DNA of 64,000 nt. It comes from Aliiruegeria sabulilitoris. Its GTDB lineage: Bacteria > Pseudomonadota > Alphaproteobacteria > Rhodobacterales > Rhodobacteraceae. The translations under genes were made by a program, and so were the position numbers. Below are positions 8,994 to 17,483 of this stretch, one piece after another. Positions within the stretch are counted from its first letter, which is position 1. Each line of letters opens with the position of its first letter. The stretch lies in contig NZ_LOAS01000013.1 of the NCBI RefSeq assembly GCF_001558155.1, positions 1 to 64,000 on the forward strand, in the 5' to 3' direction. Under the pieces are notes generated by a model. That model was not told where the DNA came from. It did not search any database and was given only the letters and a program-made list of their open reading frames with translations.

Positions 8994-9717
8994 TGAAAAC
9001 AATCACTTGCATGAAAAAATGATGCCGGGCCCTTTGTTTGGTCTCGCACATGTTTCGCACCGAGAGTGACTTCGTGTCAGGTAGCAGTTCCTCTTGGAGC
9101 GTCAGAGGTGCCTGAGAGTTGATTTCGAAAAAGCTCGCTTCGATTGGGATGATGATCGGTTAGCGCGAGTTCATGTCGCTCAACGGGGTTTGCGTCGACG
9201 ATCCTTGGGATGCCGACCTTAGTCGCAATCGAACACTTGGTCGGCCACTTCGTTCGGCATGTAGGTGGGATCATTCCATTCCCGTAACACGAAGCTCATG
9301 TCGCCGATCCGTTGCCCCGCGTTGTTGACTATAGTTGTGGTGTCGTTGGCGCGGTCCTTCAGGGGACTTTGATGAAGTACCGTCCCTCGACGGCATCAAC
9401 GTGCCAAGCTGGGTCATGCATTAACAATCAAATCGGACCAGCCAGATCAGACTCCCGAGAATGCCGAGCTTGCGGCGGGTCAGTTCATCGAGCTCTGCCT
9501 TACCGACATGTTCCTGAAAGGCTTCGGGACCGGGAAGCCCGCAGGGGGATGTCCCGCTTCGGTGTCATGCGCGATCTCTTTCGGTGTCGTCCGGACCGGC
9601 CGAAACAGCTCGGGTATAGGTAATCTTGCGAATTGCCCGATTCTGCCGTTGCTGTAGGTTGGAGTCAGGTTTTGGCAAAGATTTGTCGTGAACCGTGAGC
9701 TCTGCCCGTAGCTCTTT
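8994..9717. other. Non-coding, decayed-looking stretch after tRNA-Thr
   Basis: Over 720 bases contain no gene I can support. On the minus strand a frame ending at 9219 reads plausibly (GDMSFVLREWNDPTYMPNEV). Upstream of it, a different phase (9421 to 9359) reads MHDPAWHVDAVEGRYFIKVP and then stops, as if one gene had suffered a frameshift. On the plus strand a frame open from 9376 to 9657 (AELAAGQFIELCLTDMFLKG) also looks protein-like but has no good start. I recognise none of these. They are best described as possible gene remnants. Confidence 0.45.
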
Positions 9718-9761
9718 GAACGCCTCGCCTCATCCCCAATATGGCGAGGCGTTCGCTTTTT
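9718..9761 (+). terminator. Strong Rho-independent terminator with no clear gene upstream
   Basis: GAACGCCTCGCC (9718-9729) pairs perfectly over 12 bp with GGCGAGGCGTTC (9743-9754), followed by GCTTTTT (9755-9761). The U-tract makes it a plus-strand terminator. The only plus-strand feature upstream is tRNA-Thr or an unrecognised transcript. It lies 22 bases beyond the convergent minus-strand gene stop at 9783. Confidence 0.85.
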
Positions 9762-9782
9762 CGACCTCTGGAACGGACTCCT

Positions 9783-10085
9783 TCAGTCTGTGTCGCGGCC
9801 CAGTGCCTGCTGGATATTGGCGTCGCCCACGCGCCGGTAGTTGACGAAGGAGTTCGCGCTCATCACCACGTAGAAACTGTCCATATCGATGAGCACAAAG
9901 CCGCGTTCGATCAGCGCGCGGGTGAGCGCGCCGATATCGGAATCGTAAAGTCGGCGCCGCCTCAGCAACATGCGCATCAGCTTCTCGGAAACGCGGTAGC
10001 GTCCGTTCTTCTTGCCTCCGAATTCCTTGCCATAAAGCTCGGCAAGAATTTCTGCAGCGCGGAGATAATGCTTGTCATGTGTCAT
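9783..10085 (-). CDS. Hypothetical protein, basic, 100 aa
   Basis: The 100-residue protein is rich in Arg and Lys (KLMRMLLRRRRLYDSDIGALT) and has no signal peptide or transmembrane segment. I do not recognise a domain. The alternation of basic helix and short strands could suit a nucleic-acid-binding role, but that is inference. It is divergent from mgtE with a 76-base gap. Codon use is like the neighbours. The ATG at 10085 is the first in the frame. Confidence 0.65.
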   Translation of the reverse strand: MTHDKHYLRAAEILAELYGKEFGGKKNGRYRVSEKLMRMLLRRRRLYDSDIGALTRALIERGFVLIDMDSFYVVMSANSFVNYRRVGDANIQQALGRDTD

Positions 10086-10161
10086 GGCTTCTTCTAACTG
10101 GGCAAAGAAAAATTGTCTACGGACAAATATTACTCACCTTTTTGCGGATGAAAGGGACGAC

Positions 10162-11523
10162 ATGGAAGATCTGGCCGAACAGATGGACTTTGCCGGAGAG
10201 CTGCGTCGTGCGATCGAGGCGGAGGATGAGGCACGCCTTGACCAGTTGCTCGATCCGCTTCCGCCCAGCGAGGCGCTGCGCCTGCTGCTGAACCTCGGCG
10301 AGGATCTGCGCGACGACGCTTTCAGGGTCATGGCCGCAGATCTCGCGGCCGAACTGGTCGAAGAGGCGCCCAGCGAGCTTGCGGCCGATTTCATCGGTTC
10401 GATGGATGCCGAGCGCGCGGCTGAAGTTCTCGACGAGCTTGGTTCCGATGTGCAGGCCGACGTTATCGGCGAGTTGAAAACCAGTGCCGCCGATGCCGTT
10501 CTGGCGGAGATGGATGACGAGGACGCCGCCGATGTGCGTCGTCTCGTGGAATATGACGAAGACACGGCCGGCGGCCTGATGTCGACCGAGGTCTTTGCCT
10601 TTGCCGCCACTGCAACCGTCGGATCGGTCATTCGGCGCATTGCCGATGAAGAGGACGAATTCGACCGTTACCGCGCTCAGAACCCCTATGTGGTAGACGA
10701 GGAAGGGCGGCTGACCGGCGTCATCTCGCTGCGCGCGTTGCTGGCGTCCAAGCGGGCGTCGAAGCTCTCGCAGATCATGGTGTCGCCAATCACGGTGACG
10801 ACCGACGCCTCGCTGGATGCGCTGGAAGACCTCTTCATCGAGCACAGCTTCCTCGCCGTGCCGGTTCTGGACGAGCTGGGGCGCCTGACCGGCGTCGTCA
10901 CCCGGGCCTCCGTCACCGAGGCGCTGGCCGAGCGGGCCGAGAGCCAGAGCCTGCGCCGGCAGGGTGTTATCGGCGACGAGCTGCGCTCCATGCCGCTGCG
11001 CATCCGTTCGGGGCGGCGCCTGGCGTGGCTGTCGGCCAATATCGTGCTCAACATCATCGCCGCGAGCGTGATCTCGGCCTATGAGGAGACGCTCGCCGCC
11101 GTGATCGCCATTGCCGTCTTCCTGCCGATGGTCTCCGACATGTCGGGCTGCTCCGGCAACCAGGCCGTCGGCGTCACCATGCGCGAGCTGTCCCTTGGCC
11201 TCGTGCGCCCGGTGGACGCGTTGCGTGTCTGGCTCAAGGAGATATCCGTGGGCGTGGTGAACGGGATCGCGCTTGGTATTCTCATCGGTCTTGTCGCCTG
11301 GTTCTGGAAGGGCAACCCCTGGCTCGGGCTGGTGATCGGGCTGGCCCTGGCGATCAATACCGTAATTGCCGTGTCCATTGGCGGTGTCGTGCCGCTGCTG
11401 CTGAAACGTCTGGGCCAGGACCCGGCGGTCGCAAGCGGCCCGCTCCTGACCACCATCACCGATATGGCGGGGTTCTTCCTGGTCCTGTCTCTTGCTACCC
11501 TGATGATGCCATACCTGATCTGA
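10162..11523 (+). CDS. mgtE: Magnesium transporter MgtE
   Basis: The 453-residue MgtE-family Mg2+ channel/transporter has an acidic N-terminal superhelical domain (residues 1-130). Two CBS domains follow (about 130-255, DEEGRLTGVISLRALL and DELGRLTGVVTRASV). About five membrane segments complete it, including the pore motif MVSDMSGCSGNQAVGVTMRELSLG that lines the selectivity filter. The frame opens 30 codons earlier, but the ATG at 10162, with AAAGGGA nine bases before it, gives the usual family N-terminus (MEDLAEQMD). The ATG also clears the divergent neighbour. It acts in the inner membrane. Confidence 0.95.
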   Translation: MEDLAEQMDFAGELRRAIEAEDEARLDQLLDPLPPSEALRLLLNLGEDLRDDAFRVMAADLAAELVEEAPSELAADFIGSMDAERAAEVLDELGSDVQADVIGELKTSAADAVLAEMDDEDAADVRRLVEYDEDTAGGLMSTEVFAFAATATVGSVIRRIADEEDEFDRYRAQNPYVVDEEGRLTGVISLRALLASKRASKLSQIMVSPITVTTDASLDALEDLFIEHSFLAVPVLDELGRLTGVVTRASVTEALAERAESQSLRRQGVIGDELRSMPLRIRSGRRLAWLSANIVLNIIAASVISAYEETLAAVIAIAVFLPMVSDMSGCSGNQAVGVTMRELSLGLVRPVDALRVWLKEISVGVVNGIALGILIGLVAWFWKGNPWLGLVIGLALAINTVIAVSIGGVVPLLLKRLGQDPAVASGPLLTTITDMAGFFLVLSLATLMMPYLI

Positions 11524-11533
11524 GAGCCTGATC

Positions 11534-12058
11534 ATGACGAACAAGAACATCCAGAGCGACCGGGCCAAGAAAAGACGCAAGGCACGTATCCAGCCCCCGC
11601 TTATCATCGGCTGGCGCGAATACGTGTCGCTTCCGCAACTCGGGCTAGACGACTTCACCGCGAAGATCGACACCGGCGCCCTGACGACGGCGTTACATGC
11701 GACCGATATACGGAGATTCACCGGCGAGGATGGCCGGGATTGGGTGGAGTTTCATCCGCCCGACCTTGGACATTCTGCACCCGAGATCTGCCGCGCGCGG
11801 GTCTCGGACCACCGTCAGGTCAAGAATAGCGGAGGCATTGCCGAAGACCGATATTTCATCCGGACAGACCTCAAGGTCGAACACCGGGTGTTTCTCGTGG
11901 AGATTTCACTGACCGATCGGGGAGAGATGAAGTATCCGATGCTCATCGGTCGAACTGCACTTCGTGGGCATGGGCTGGTCGTCGATTGCGGCCATTCCTG
12001 GCTTACACGGCCCAGAAAACCTAAAAAGAATCACAAGTCACAAGGAGTGACGAAATGA
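11534..12058 (+). CDS. rimB: RimB-like ATP-dependent zinc protease (retropepsin-like, COG4067)
   Basis: The protein has 174 residues. The core [13 protein letters not shown] followed by [13 protein letters not shown] (about residues 44-56) is the signature of the COG4067/RimB family, an aspartyl-protease-like fold around the DTGA motif. A second conserved part is [21 protein letters not shown]. In Pseudomonas, RimB modulates glutamylation of ribosomal protein S6 by RimK. The gene lies 10 bases after mgtE and overlaps the rimK-like gene by four bases (ATGA). The N- and C-termini are Lys/Arg-rich tails. The symbol is by family and context; activity here is inferred. Confidence 0.88.
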   Translation: MTNKNIQSDRAKKRRKARIQPPLIIGWREYVSLPQLGLDDFTAKIDTGALTTALHATDIRRFTGEDGRDWVEFHPPDLGHSAPEICRARVSDHRQVKNSGGIAEDRYFIRTDLKVEHRVFLVEISLTDRGEMKYPMLIGRTALRGHGLVVDCGHSWLTRPRKPKKNHKSQGVTK

Positions 12059-12960
12059 AGATTGCCATGCTGTCCCGGAACCCCGATCTGTATTCGCACC
12101 GTCGCCTGAAAGAAGCCGCCGAAGCGCGCGGACACGAGTTCGACGTCATCAACACCACGCGCTGCTACATGAACATCGCGTCGCGACGCCCCGAGATCTA
12201 TTACAATGGTGAATTGTTGCCGGAATATGACGCCGTGATCCCGCGGATCGGGGCGTCTGTCACCTTCTACGGTATGGCCGTTGTCCGGCAGTTCGAGATG
12301 ATGGGCGTCTATTGTCTCAACAAGAGCATCGCCATTGGCCGCTCGCGGGACAAGCTGCGGTCTATGCAACTCATGGCCCGCGAGGGGATCGGGCTTCCGG
12401 TCACGACCTTTGCCTATGATCCCAAGCAGACCGAAGAAGTGGTTCAACTGGCTGGTGGAGCGCCGCTGGTTATCAAGCTGCTCGAAGGCACGCAGGGCGT
12501 CGGCGTTGTGCTGGCGGACTCGGACCGGTCGGCCCGGTCAGTCATCGAGGCCTTCCGGGGCGCCAAGATCAACATCATGGCACAGGAATTCATCAAGGAA
12601 GCCAAGGGCACGGATATCCGCGCCTTTGTCATCGGCGGCCGTGTGGTTGCTGCCATGAAGCGTTCTGGCGCGGAGGGCGAGTTCCGTTCCAACCTGCATC
12701 GCGGCGGCTCCGCACAAGTCGCCAAGATTTCGCCGGAAGAGCGGTCCACGGCAATCCGTGCCGCCAAGACCATGGGTCTGAGCGTTTGCGGCGTGGACAT
12801 GCTGCGTTCCAATCACGGACCCGTCGTGATGGAGGTCAACTCGTCGCCCGGCATCGAAGGCATTGAAAAGGCGACTGAAAAAGATGTTGCCACGATGATC
12901 ATCGAGCATATCGAGAAAAACGCGGACCCGTCCAAGACGCGGGCCAAGGCTGTAGGCTGA
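12055..12960 (+). CDS. rimK: RimK-type ATP-grasp peptide ligase (S6 glutamate ligase)
   Basis: The 301-residue ATP-grasp enzyme shows [20 protein letters not shown] at the N-terminus, the phosphate-binding loop [35 protein letters not shown], and the metal-binding end [15 protein letters not shown]. In E. coli, RimK adds glutamate residues to the C-terminus of ribosomal protein S6 using ATP. Length and motifs are normal. The start is fixed by the four-base overlap with the RimB-like gene. The neighbours (a RimB-like protease before and an AspA/AstE-like hydrolase after) suggest a cycle of adding and removing amino acids on a protein or peptide. Confidence 0.95.
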   Translation: MKIAMLSRNPDLYSHRRLKEAAEARGHEFDVINTTRCYMNIASRRPEIYYNGELLPEYDAVIPRIGASVTFYGMAVVRQFEMMGVYCLNKSIAIGRSRDKLRSMQLMAREGIGLPVTTFAYDPKQTEEVVQLAGGAPLVIKLLEGTQGVGVVLADSDRSARSVIEAFRGAKINIMAQEFIKEAKGTDIRAFVIGGRVVAAMKRSGAEGEFRSNLHRGGSAQVAKISPEERSTAIRAAKTMGLSVCGVDMLRSNHGPVVMEVNSSPGIEGIEKATEKDVATMIIEHIEKNADPSKTRAKAVG

Positions 12961-12965
12961 GCGCG

Positions 12966-14003
12966 ATGCGGAAGGCTTTCGAGATAGGGGGCGCGGCGAT
13001 ACAGCCGGGCTCCCGCCGGACCGTGGATATTCCGGTCTCTGTTCTCTCCGACCACACGCCGGTGACGATGTCGGCCCATGTTATCCATGGCCGCCGGTCC
13101 GGGCCGACCGTGTTTATCACCGCGGGGATTCATGGCGACGAGGTGATCGGGGCCGAGATCGTGCGGCGTTTGCTGGCCATCAGGACGCTGGACAGCCTGA
13201 AGGGTACCCTGATTACGATTCCGATCGTGAACGCCTTCGGCTTTCTCAACCAGTCCCGTTACCTGCCGGACCGGCGCGACCTCAACCGGTGCTTTCCCGG
13301 CTCGGCCAGGGGCTCGCTCGCGGCGCGGTTGGCGCATCTGCTGATGCACGAGGTTGTCGAACGTTGCGATCTCGGCATCGACCTGCACTCCGCGGCGATC
13401 CACCGAACGAACCTTCCGCAGGTTCGGGTCGCGGCGGGAGATCGCGAGTCCATCCGACTGGCGAAGGTGTTCGGCGCTCCGGTCGTGCTGCAATCCTCCG
13501 AGCGCGATGGATCGTTGCGCGCGGCGGCGCAGGCCAGCGGTGTCCGGGTTTTGCTCTACGAGGCCGGCGAGGGACTGCGCTTCGACGAGCTTGCGGTGCG
13601 GGCCGGCGTGGCCGGGATCCTGCGCGTTCTGCACGACCTGGGAATGATCACTTCGCGCGGCGTGCCCAAGGCACGGGGCCGTTCGATGCTGCTGAAAACC
13701 AGCCGCTGGGTGCGGGCGCCGGGCGGTGGCCTGCTCCGCGTTTATCGCGACACGGGCGATGTCGTCTCGGCCGGAGAAGTGCTCGCGGTCGTCTCGGACC
13801 CGTTCGGCGAGCGTGAGCGGGAGGTTATCGCTTCGGCCGACGGGATCGTCGTTGGCCGTGCGGTCATGCCGATCGTCAACGAGGGCGACGCGCTGTTCCA
13901 TATTGCCCAGACGCCCTCCAACGAGGTCGCTGAAAACACCGTGCAAACGATCCGTTCGGATCTTGAAGGCGACCCGATTTTTGACGAGGACGAGATCATT
14001 TGA
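12966..14003 (+). CDS. Succinylglutamate desuccinylase/aspartoacylase family hydrolase
   Basis: The 345-residue AspA/AstE (COG3608) zinc hydrolase of the M14-like fold has the zinc motif TAGIHGDEVIGAE (about residues 53-65). It also has RDLNRCFPG near residue 102, the HSAAIHR segment and a downstream KTSRWVRAPGGGLLRVY region. The C-terminal 90 residues form a beta-barrel biotinyl-like module (GDVVSAGEVLAVVSDPFGE). It starts five bases after rimK. This family commonly neighbours rimK and rimB homologues, so it may cleave the peptide bonds made by RimK. The substrate is unknown and amino-acid catabolism is an alternative. Confidence 0.88.
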   Translation: MRKAFEIGGAAIQPGSRRTVDIPVSVLSDHTPVTMSAHVIHGRRSGPTVFITAGIHGDEVIGAEIVRRLLAIRTLDSLKGTLITIPIVNAFGFLNQSRYLPDRRDLNRCFPGSARGSLAARLAHLLMHEVVERCDLGIDLHSAAIHRTNLPQVRVAAGDRESIRLAKVFGAPVVLQSSERDGSLRAAAQASGVRVLLYEAGEGLRFDELAVRAGVAGILRVLHDLGMITSRGVPKARGRSMLLKTSRWVRAPGGGLLRVYRDTGDVVSAGEVLAVVSDPFGEREREVIASADGIVVGRAVMPIVNEGDALFHIAQTPSNEVAENTVQTIRSDLEGDPIFDEDEII

Positions 14004-14282
14004 CCCCGTCCCGATCATCCGGGGCAGGGGGGGGCTGACGCGGAAAACATGTGAATCGCAGTGCGAAAGCGACATGGCATGTCGCAAGTGTCCCCAGGAC
14101 GGATCGGCAGAGGATCGCCGGCAAAAGTGACTTGATAATTTCATTTAAATTCAATGCATTGATGTCTGGTGGATTGTGTGGAAAATCTGATGTAACGCGA
14201 AGAATCCATCTTGTAAAATTGCCGCATTGACCGCAATAGTGAGGTATCGTGTTGGCGCAAATTCGCGTCTGGAGTAACGAAA

Positions 14283-14567
14283 ATGGAATGGAAGGAAAGC
14301 TTCTCTGAAGGAGGGAAATGCTGGTGGCTCGCAACGGATCGCGCGCCATGCGTTGCCCAGGTCAGGAAAACGAATGGCACCTATGTGGTCGAGTTCTTCG
14401 ACGCCTTGGGTGAGGGCTACAGCCAGTCAACCGGCTTCCGGAACCTGGTACAGGCAAAGCACGTCGCGGCCCGACGTTTTCGAGATGCTCTCAACCGTTC
14501 CGAAGCATGGCCGATGACACCGCCGGTGGACGCCATGATCGAGCCGGACTTCTTCTACATCCCCTGA
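14283..14567 (+). CDS. Hypothetical protein, 94 aa
   Basis: The 94-residue soluble protein reads MEWKESFSEGGKCWWLATDR...TYVVEFFDALGEGYSQS, with balanced composition and normal third-position G/C. No known domain is recognised. The ribosome-binding site is poor. A 280-base AT-richer gap precedes it, and the downstream membrane-protein gene follows by 50 bases in the same direction. It is probably real but unplaced. Confidence 0.55.
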   Translation: MEWKESFSEGGKCWWLATDRAPCVAQVRKTNGTYVVEFFDALGEGYSQSTGFRNLVQAKHVAARRFRDALNRSEAWPMTPPVDAMIEPDFFYIP

Positions 14568-14617
14568 AACAGCCCATTCGTTCAGAATGGAAACTGGGTT
14601 CCCAAGGACAACAGGAA

Positions 14618-14992
14618 ATGGGACTTGCGTTTGAAACCGGGCTTCCCGGTTACAAGCTAACGGCGCGTCGCAGCGATCGGTTTTTCCCGTCAGCCGCCGC
14701 GCTTATTCGGGATGGCTTGCTGGTGGCCGGCACGGCGAGCGCTTTTGCTGGCGGTGCTATCCTTCGCTATGGCTGGGACGCCATGACGGATTCCGGCCGG
14801 ACAGTCCGGATGCTCATCGAGTTCTCCGCCTTCTACATGTTCCTAGCCTTCGCATTGGCGAGCCTGTGGATGTGCGGGCGGTTTCTGGCCGGATATGGAA
14901 GCACGCCAGAGAAAACCTGGATGCACGGATTCCTGGCATCCATCATGCTGCTCCTCGTGGCGATTGCCCTGGTTCCTCCCATCTGGGATTGA
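14618..14992 (+). CDS. Hypothetical membrane protein, 124 aa
   Basis: The predicted protein MGLAFETGLPGYKL... has three hydrophobic segments: about 25-50 (LLVAGTASAFAGGAILRYGW), 62-90 (FSAFYMFLAFALASLWMCG) and 103-120 (FLASIMLLLVAIALVPP). The frame opens earlier, inside the preceding gene in another phase. I chose the ATG at 14618 because AAGGA (14604) and AGGAA lie just upstream. The family is not recognised. Confidence 0.55.
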   Translation: MGLAFETGLPGYKLTARRSDRFFPSAAALIRDGLLVAGTASAFAGGAILRYGWDAMTDSGRTVRMLIEFSAFYMFLAFALASLWMCGRFLAGYGSTPEKTWMHGFLASIMLLLVAIALVPPIWD

Positions 14993-15342
14993 GCCGGGGC
15001 AAGACGTCGCCGGCGATGGGAGGCGCCGAAGAGCAGCCGTCGCGCGGCGGGTCGGACGGCCGGCCGCGCGACCTCAACACGCGCAAGGGCAGCCGGGTAA
15101 CATGCCTCTGCGGATGGAATTCTTCGCAAGTCATTTGAGACCGAGAGCGAGACCGGGAACCTGCAGGTGCATTTCGGCAGGCAAGGCGGTCGGGTGCAGA
15201 CCGGCGGGAGAGTGGATCCATCGGTGGGCGTTGCGCCTGCTATTTTCAGGCGTGGCTGGCGAGGATGCAGAGGGGAAACCCCGGCGGTCCTCGCCGACCC
15301 TTTTGGCAAGGCCGTTGAAGTGGCGCGGCACGCGCGCTTCGA
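14993..15342. other. Intergenic stretch, nothing recognised
   Basis: About 350 bases lie between the convergent small membrane-protein gene and the MFS gene. Open frames on both strands have codon patterns unlike real genes, and I see no clear hairpin with a U-run. Confidence 0.4.
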
Positions 15343-16635
15343 TCACCTGTCTTCCGGCGTCTCCTGCGCGGTAGTTTCGGGTTGGTTGACGAGGGGGTTT
15401 TCCTCTTCCTCGCCTCCGGCCAGAGCCGCGGTCTCGGGCGTCGATACCCGTGCGGGGACCGACATCTGGAAGGCGCCCTTGTCCTTGTCGCGCACCGCCG
15501 GGCTGTACCGGATCCGCCAGAGCGTGAAGAGGATCAGCACGACATGCGCGGCGATTGTTGTCAGGAACAGGCCCTGCTTGCCGACAGAGGACATGGCGAT
15601 GCCGGCCACCACCGGGCCGGCCACCGAGCCGAGCCCGAAGACCATGAGCAAGCCTCCGGATACCTGGATCGAGGTTCCGGGCGGGGCGTGGTCATTGGCA
15701 TGTGCCACGATGATCGGGTACATCGCGAAGATCGCGGCCCCGAACAGGCTGGCAAGCGCAAGGTTCATCCAGCGCCCCTCGGGGGCCAGGAGGATGAAGC
15801 CCAGATCCGCCGCCAGAGCGAGCAGCGTCGTTGCCACCAGCACGATCCGCCGGTCCATCCGGTCGCTGGCAAAGCCAATCGGCACCTGGGAGAGCGCTCC
15901 GGCCAGAACCGGCAGGCTGGCAAACAGAGCAATCGAGGTCAGAGCCAGCCCGGCCCGGTCCGCATAGACCGCCGACAAGGTGCCGAAGGCCGCATTGGAA
16001 ATGCCGATTAGGAAAACGGCCGCCACGGCAACGGGAGAGTTTCTCCAGAGCGCCGGCAGGTCGAGCGACACGGAGGTCAGCGGCGCGGGCGAGGGCGAGG
16101 TGGAGAGCGCAGTGGGGATGAGCGCGAGCGAGTAGAAGATTCCGCCAATGGCGAAAAACAGGAAGCCGGTCGTGTCGCCGAGAGCAATGGACATCTGCCC
16201 GGCTGTCGTCGCGCCGAGATTGACCATGGTGTAGATCCCGAAAATCCTGCCTCGCGTATTCGGTTGGGCCCGGTCGTTGAGCCAGGATTCTACGATCATT
16301 GCCGCGCCAGCGAAGCAGAACCCCGAAATGGCGCGGGTGGGAATCCACGCCCATGTTTCAACGAGCAGGGCCTGAAAGAGGATCGTGACCGAGGCCAGCG
16401 CGCACATGGTGCCGAAGGTCCGGATATGTCCGACCAGGCCCACCAGGCGCGGTGCCAGAACGCAGCCGAGCACATAGCCAATCGCCCAACTGGTTCCGAG
16501 CAGACCGAGCGAGCTGGCCGTGAACCCCTCGGCCGAGCCGCGCACTGGCAGCAGCAGCCCGTGCATGCCGCCCGCGAACACGAGCAGCGCGGAGCCAAGG
16601 AGCAGGGTGCTCACCGGGATCAATTGCCTGACCAT
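15343..16635 (-). CDS. MFS transporter (YcaD-like)
   Basis: The 430-residue major facilitator has about twelve hydrophobic segments. The cytoplasmic loop-2 motif is weakly kept (LAPRLVGLVGHIRTF), and loop 8-9 has GFASDRMDRRIVL. The arrangement TRAISGFCFAGAAMIVESWLND resembles the YcaD/YfkF-like group. The last 50 residues are a charged cytoplasmic tail (EEEENPLVNQPETTAQET). The substrate cannot be told from sequence. An AGGAGATCG ribosome-binding site precedes the ATG. It stands alone, convergent with the small membrane gene. Confidence 0.88.
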   Translation of the reverse strand: MVRQLIPVSTLLLGSALLVFAGGMHGLLLPVRGSAEGFTASSLGLLGTSWAIGYVLGCVLAPRLVGLVGHIRTFGTMCALASVTILFQALLVETWAWIPTRAISGFCFAGAAMIVESWLNDRAQPNTRGRIFGIYTMVNLGATTAGQMSIALGDTTGFLFFAIGGIFYSLALIPTALSTSPSPAPLTSVSLDLPALWRNSPVAVAAVFLIGISNAAFGTLSAVYADRAGLALTSIALFASLPVLAGALSQVPIGFASDRMDRRIVLVATTLLALAADLGFILLAPEGRWMNLALASLFGAAIFAMYPIIVAHANDHAPPGTSIQVSGGLLMVFGLGSVAGPVVAGIAMSSVGKQGLFLTTIAAHVVLILFTLWRIRYSPAVRDKDKGAFQMSVPARVSTPETAALAGGEEEENPLVNQPETTAQETPEDR

Positions 16636-16820
16636 CGTAAGTCGATCTCCTGGACGATTGAGGCGCTGTGCCCGCTTTTTTGAGTCCGGTCGTGTTGAGA
16701 GCTACCGCGAAAAATGCCCGGCGAAAAGTGTGTCATCCGGCCCCGGACGGGCCATGACGGTGCCTCCGGTTGGGTGGGCCCCGGTCGGTCTTTCGGTTCT
16801 GGACGCAATCCAGTCCGGAA

Positions 16821-16855
16821 AAACAAAAGGCCCCAAACGCCGTGCGCCCGGAGCC
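16821..16855 (-). terminator. Rho-independent terminator after the 67-aa gene
   Basis: On the minus strand GGCTCC (16855-16850) pairs with GGGGCC (16834-16829), with one G-U pair, around a 15-base loop. TTTTGTTT follows directly. It lies 35 bases beyond the stop at 16890. Confidence 0.6.
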
Positions 16856-16889
16856 ATGCTCGGTTCAGGAGAGGCTTTTCGCCCCGCCG

Positions 16890-17093
16890 TTAGTGTTCGC
16901 GGATCTCGCCATGCAGGGCAGCCAGCGCGGTGGAGAGGCGGCTGTGCAACTCCTGGAAGCGGGGATCGTCCTTGCCGCAGGTTTCGCAGGCGAGCTTGCT
17001 GGAGACCAGCGCATGACTGACGTCGTTGCGCAGTTGTTCCAGGGAATGCTGGGCGTTGCTCATGCGGGTGAACAGTTGGGAGGCGTTTTCCAT
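16890..17093 (-). CDS. Small hypothetical protein, 67 aa, possible metal-binding CxxC
   Basis: The 67-residue helical protein MENASQLFTRMSNAQHSLEQ... has heptad-like leucines and a CETCGKDD motif near residues 36-43. The frame is open much further upstream, but that extension is poor in coding character, whereas the ATG at 17093 gives a compact product followed by its own terminator. Function unknown. A structural or regulatory coiled-coil is possible. Confidence 0.6.
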   Translation of the reverse strand: MENASQLFTRMSNAQHSLEQLRNDVSHALVSSKLACETCGKDDPRFQELHSRLSTALAALHGEIREH

Positions 17094-17483
17094 TTCAATC
17101 CTCGATAGGGCGTCTAGTACGGGTCTGCGAATTTCCCCGACCCTTCGAGCGTTGCTGCCGCCCGAAAAGCCCTTGTGGAACTCCGGTATTTCGCGCGCGA
17201 ATGCCGCATTGGAGCGTTCTTCGTGCACCACGGTATATGACAGACCGGGTTCTGAATTTCCATGAGTCGGGGGGCGCTGATCCTGCGATGCCGCTATGCT
17301 GTGAGGGTCTAGGTGGCTCCAAAAGCGCGGTTTTTGAGCCACAAATGCCGTTCAATGAGCCGAAAAGCGGTTTTCGCCTTTTTGCGGGCGGATTGTTGCC
17401 TGCTGTCGTTGGTTGTAGGAAAACGATTGCAATGGCGGCGGCGGTTAATGGTTCCTGTCACTGGCCTCTGATAAGGGCGAGCT
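17094..17483. other. Divergent intergenic region
   Basis: This 390-base gap between the minus-strand 67-aa gene and the plus-strand methyltransferase should contain promoters for both. It is AT-richer around 17290-17430. No specific operator or RNA is recognised. Confidence 0.4.
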
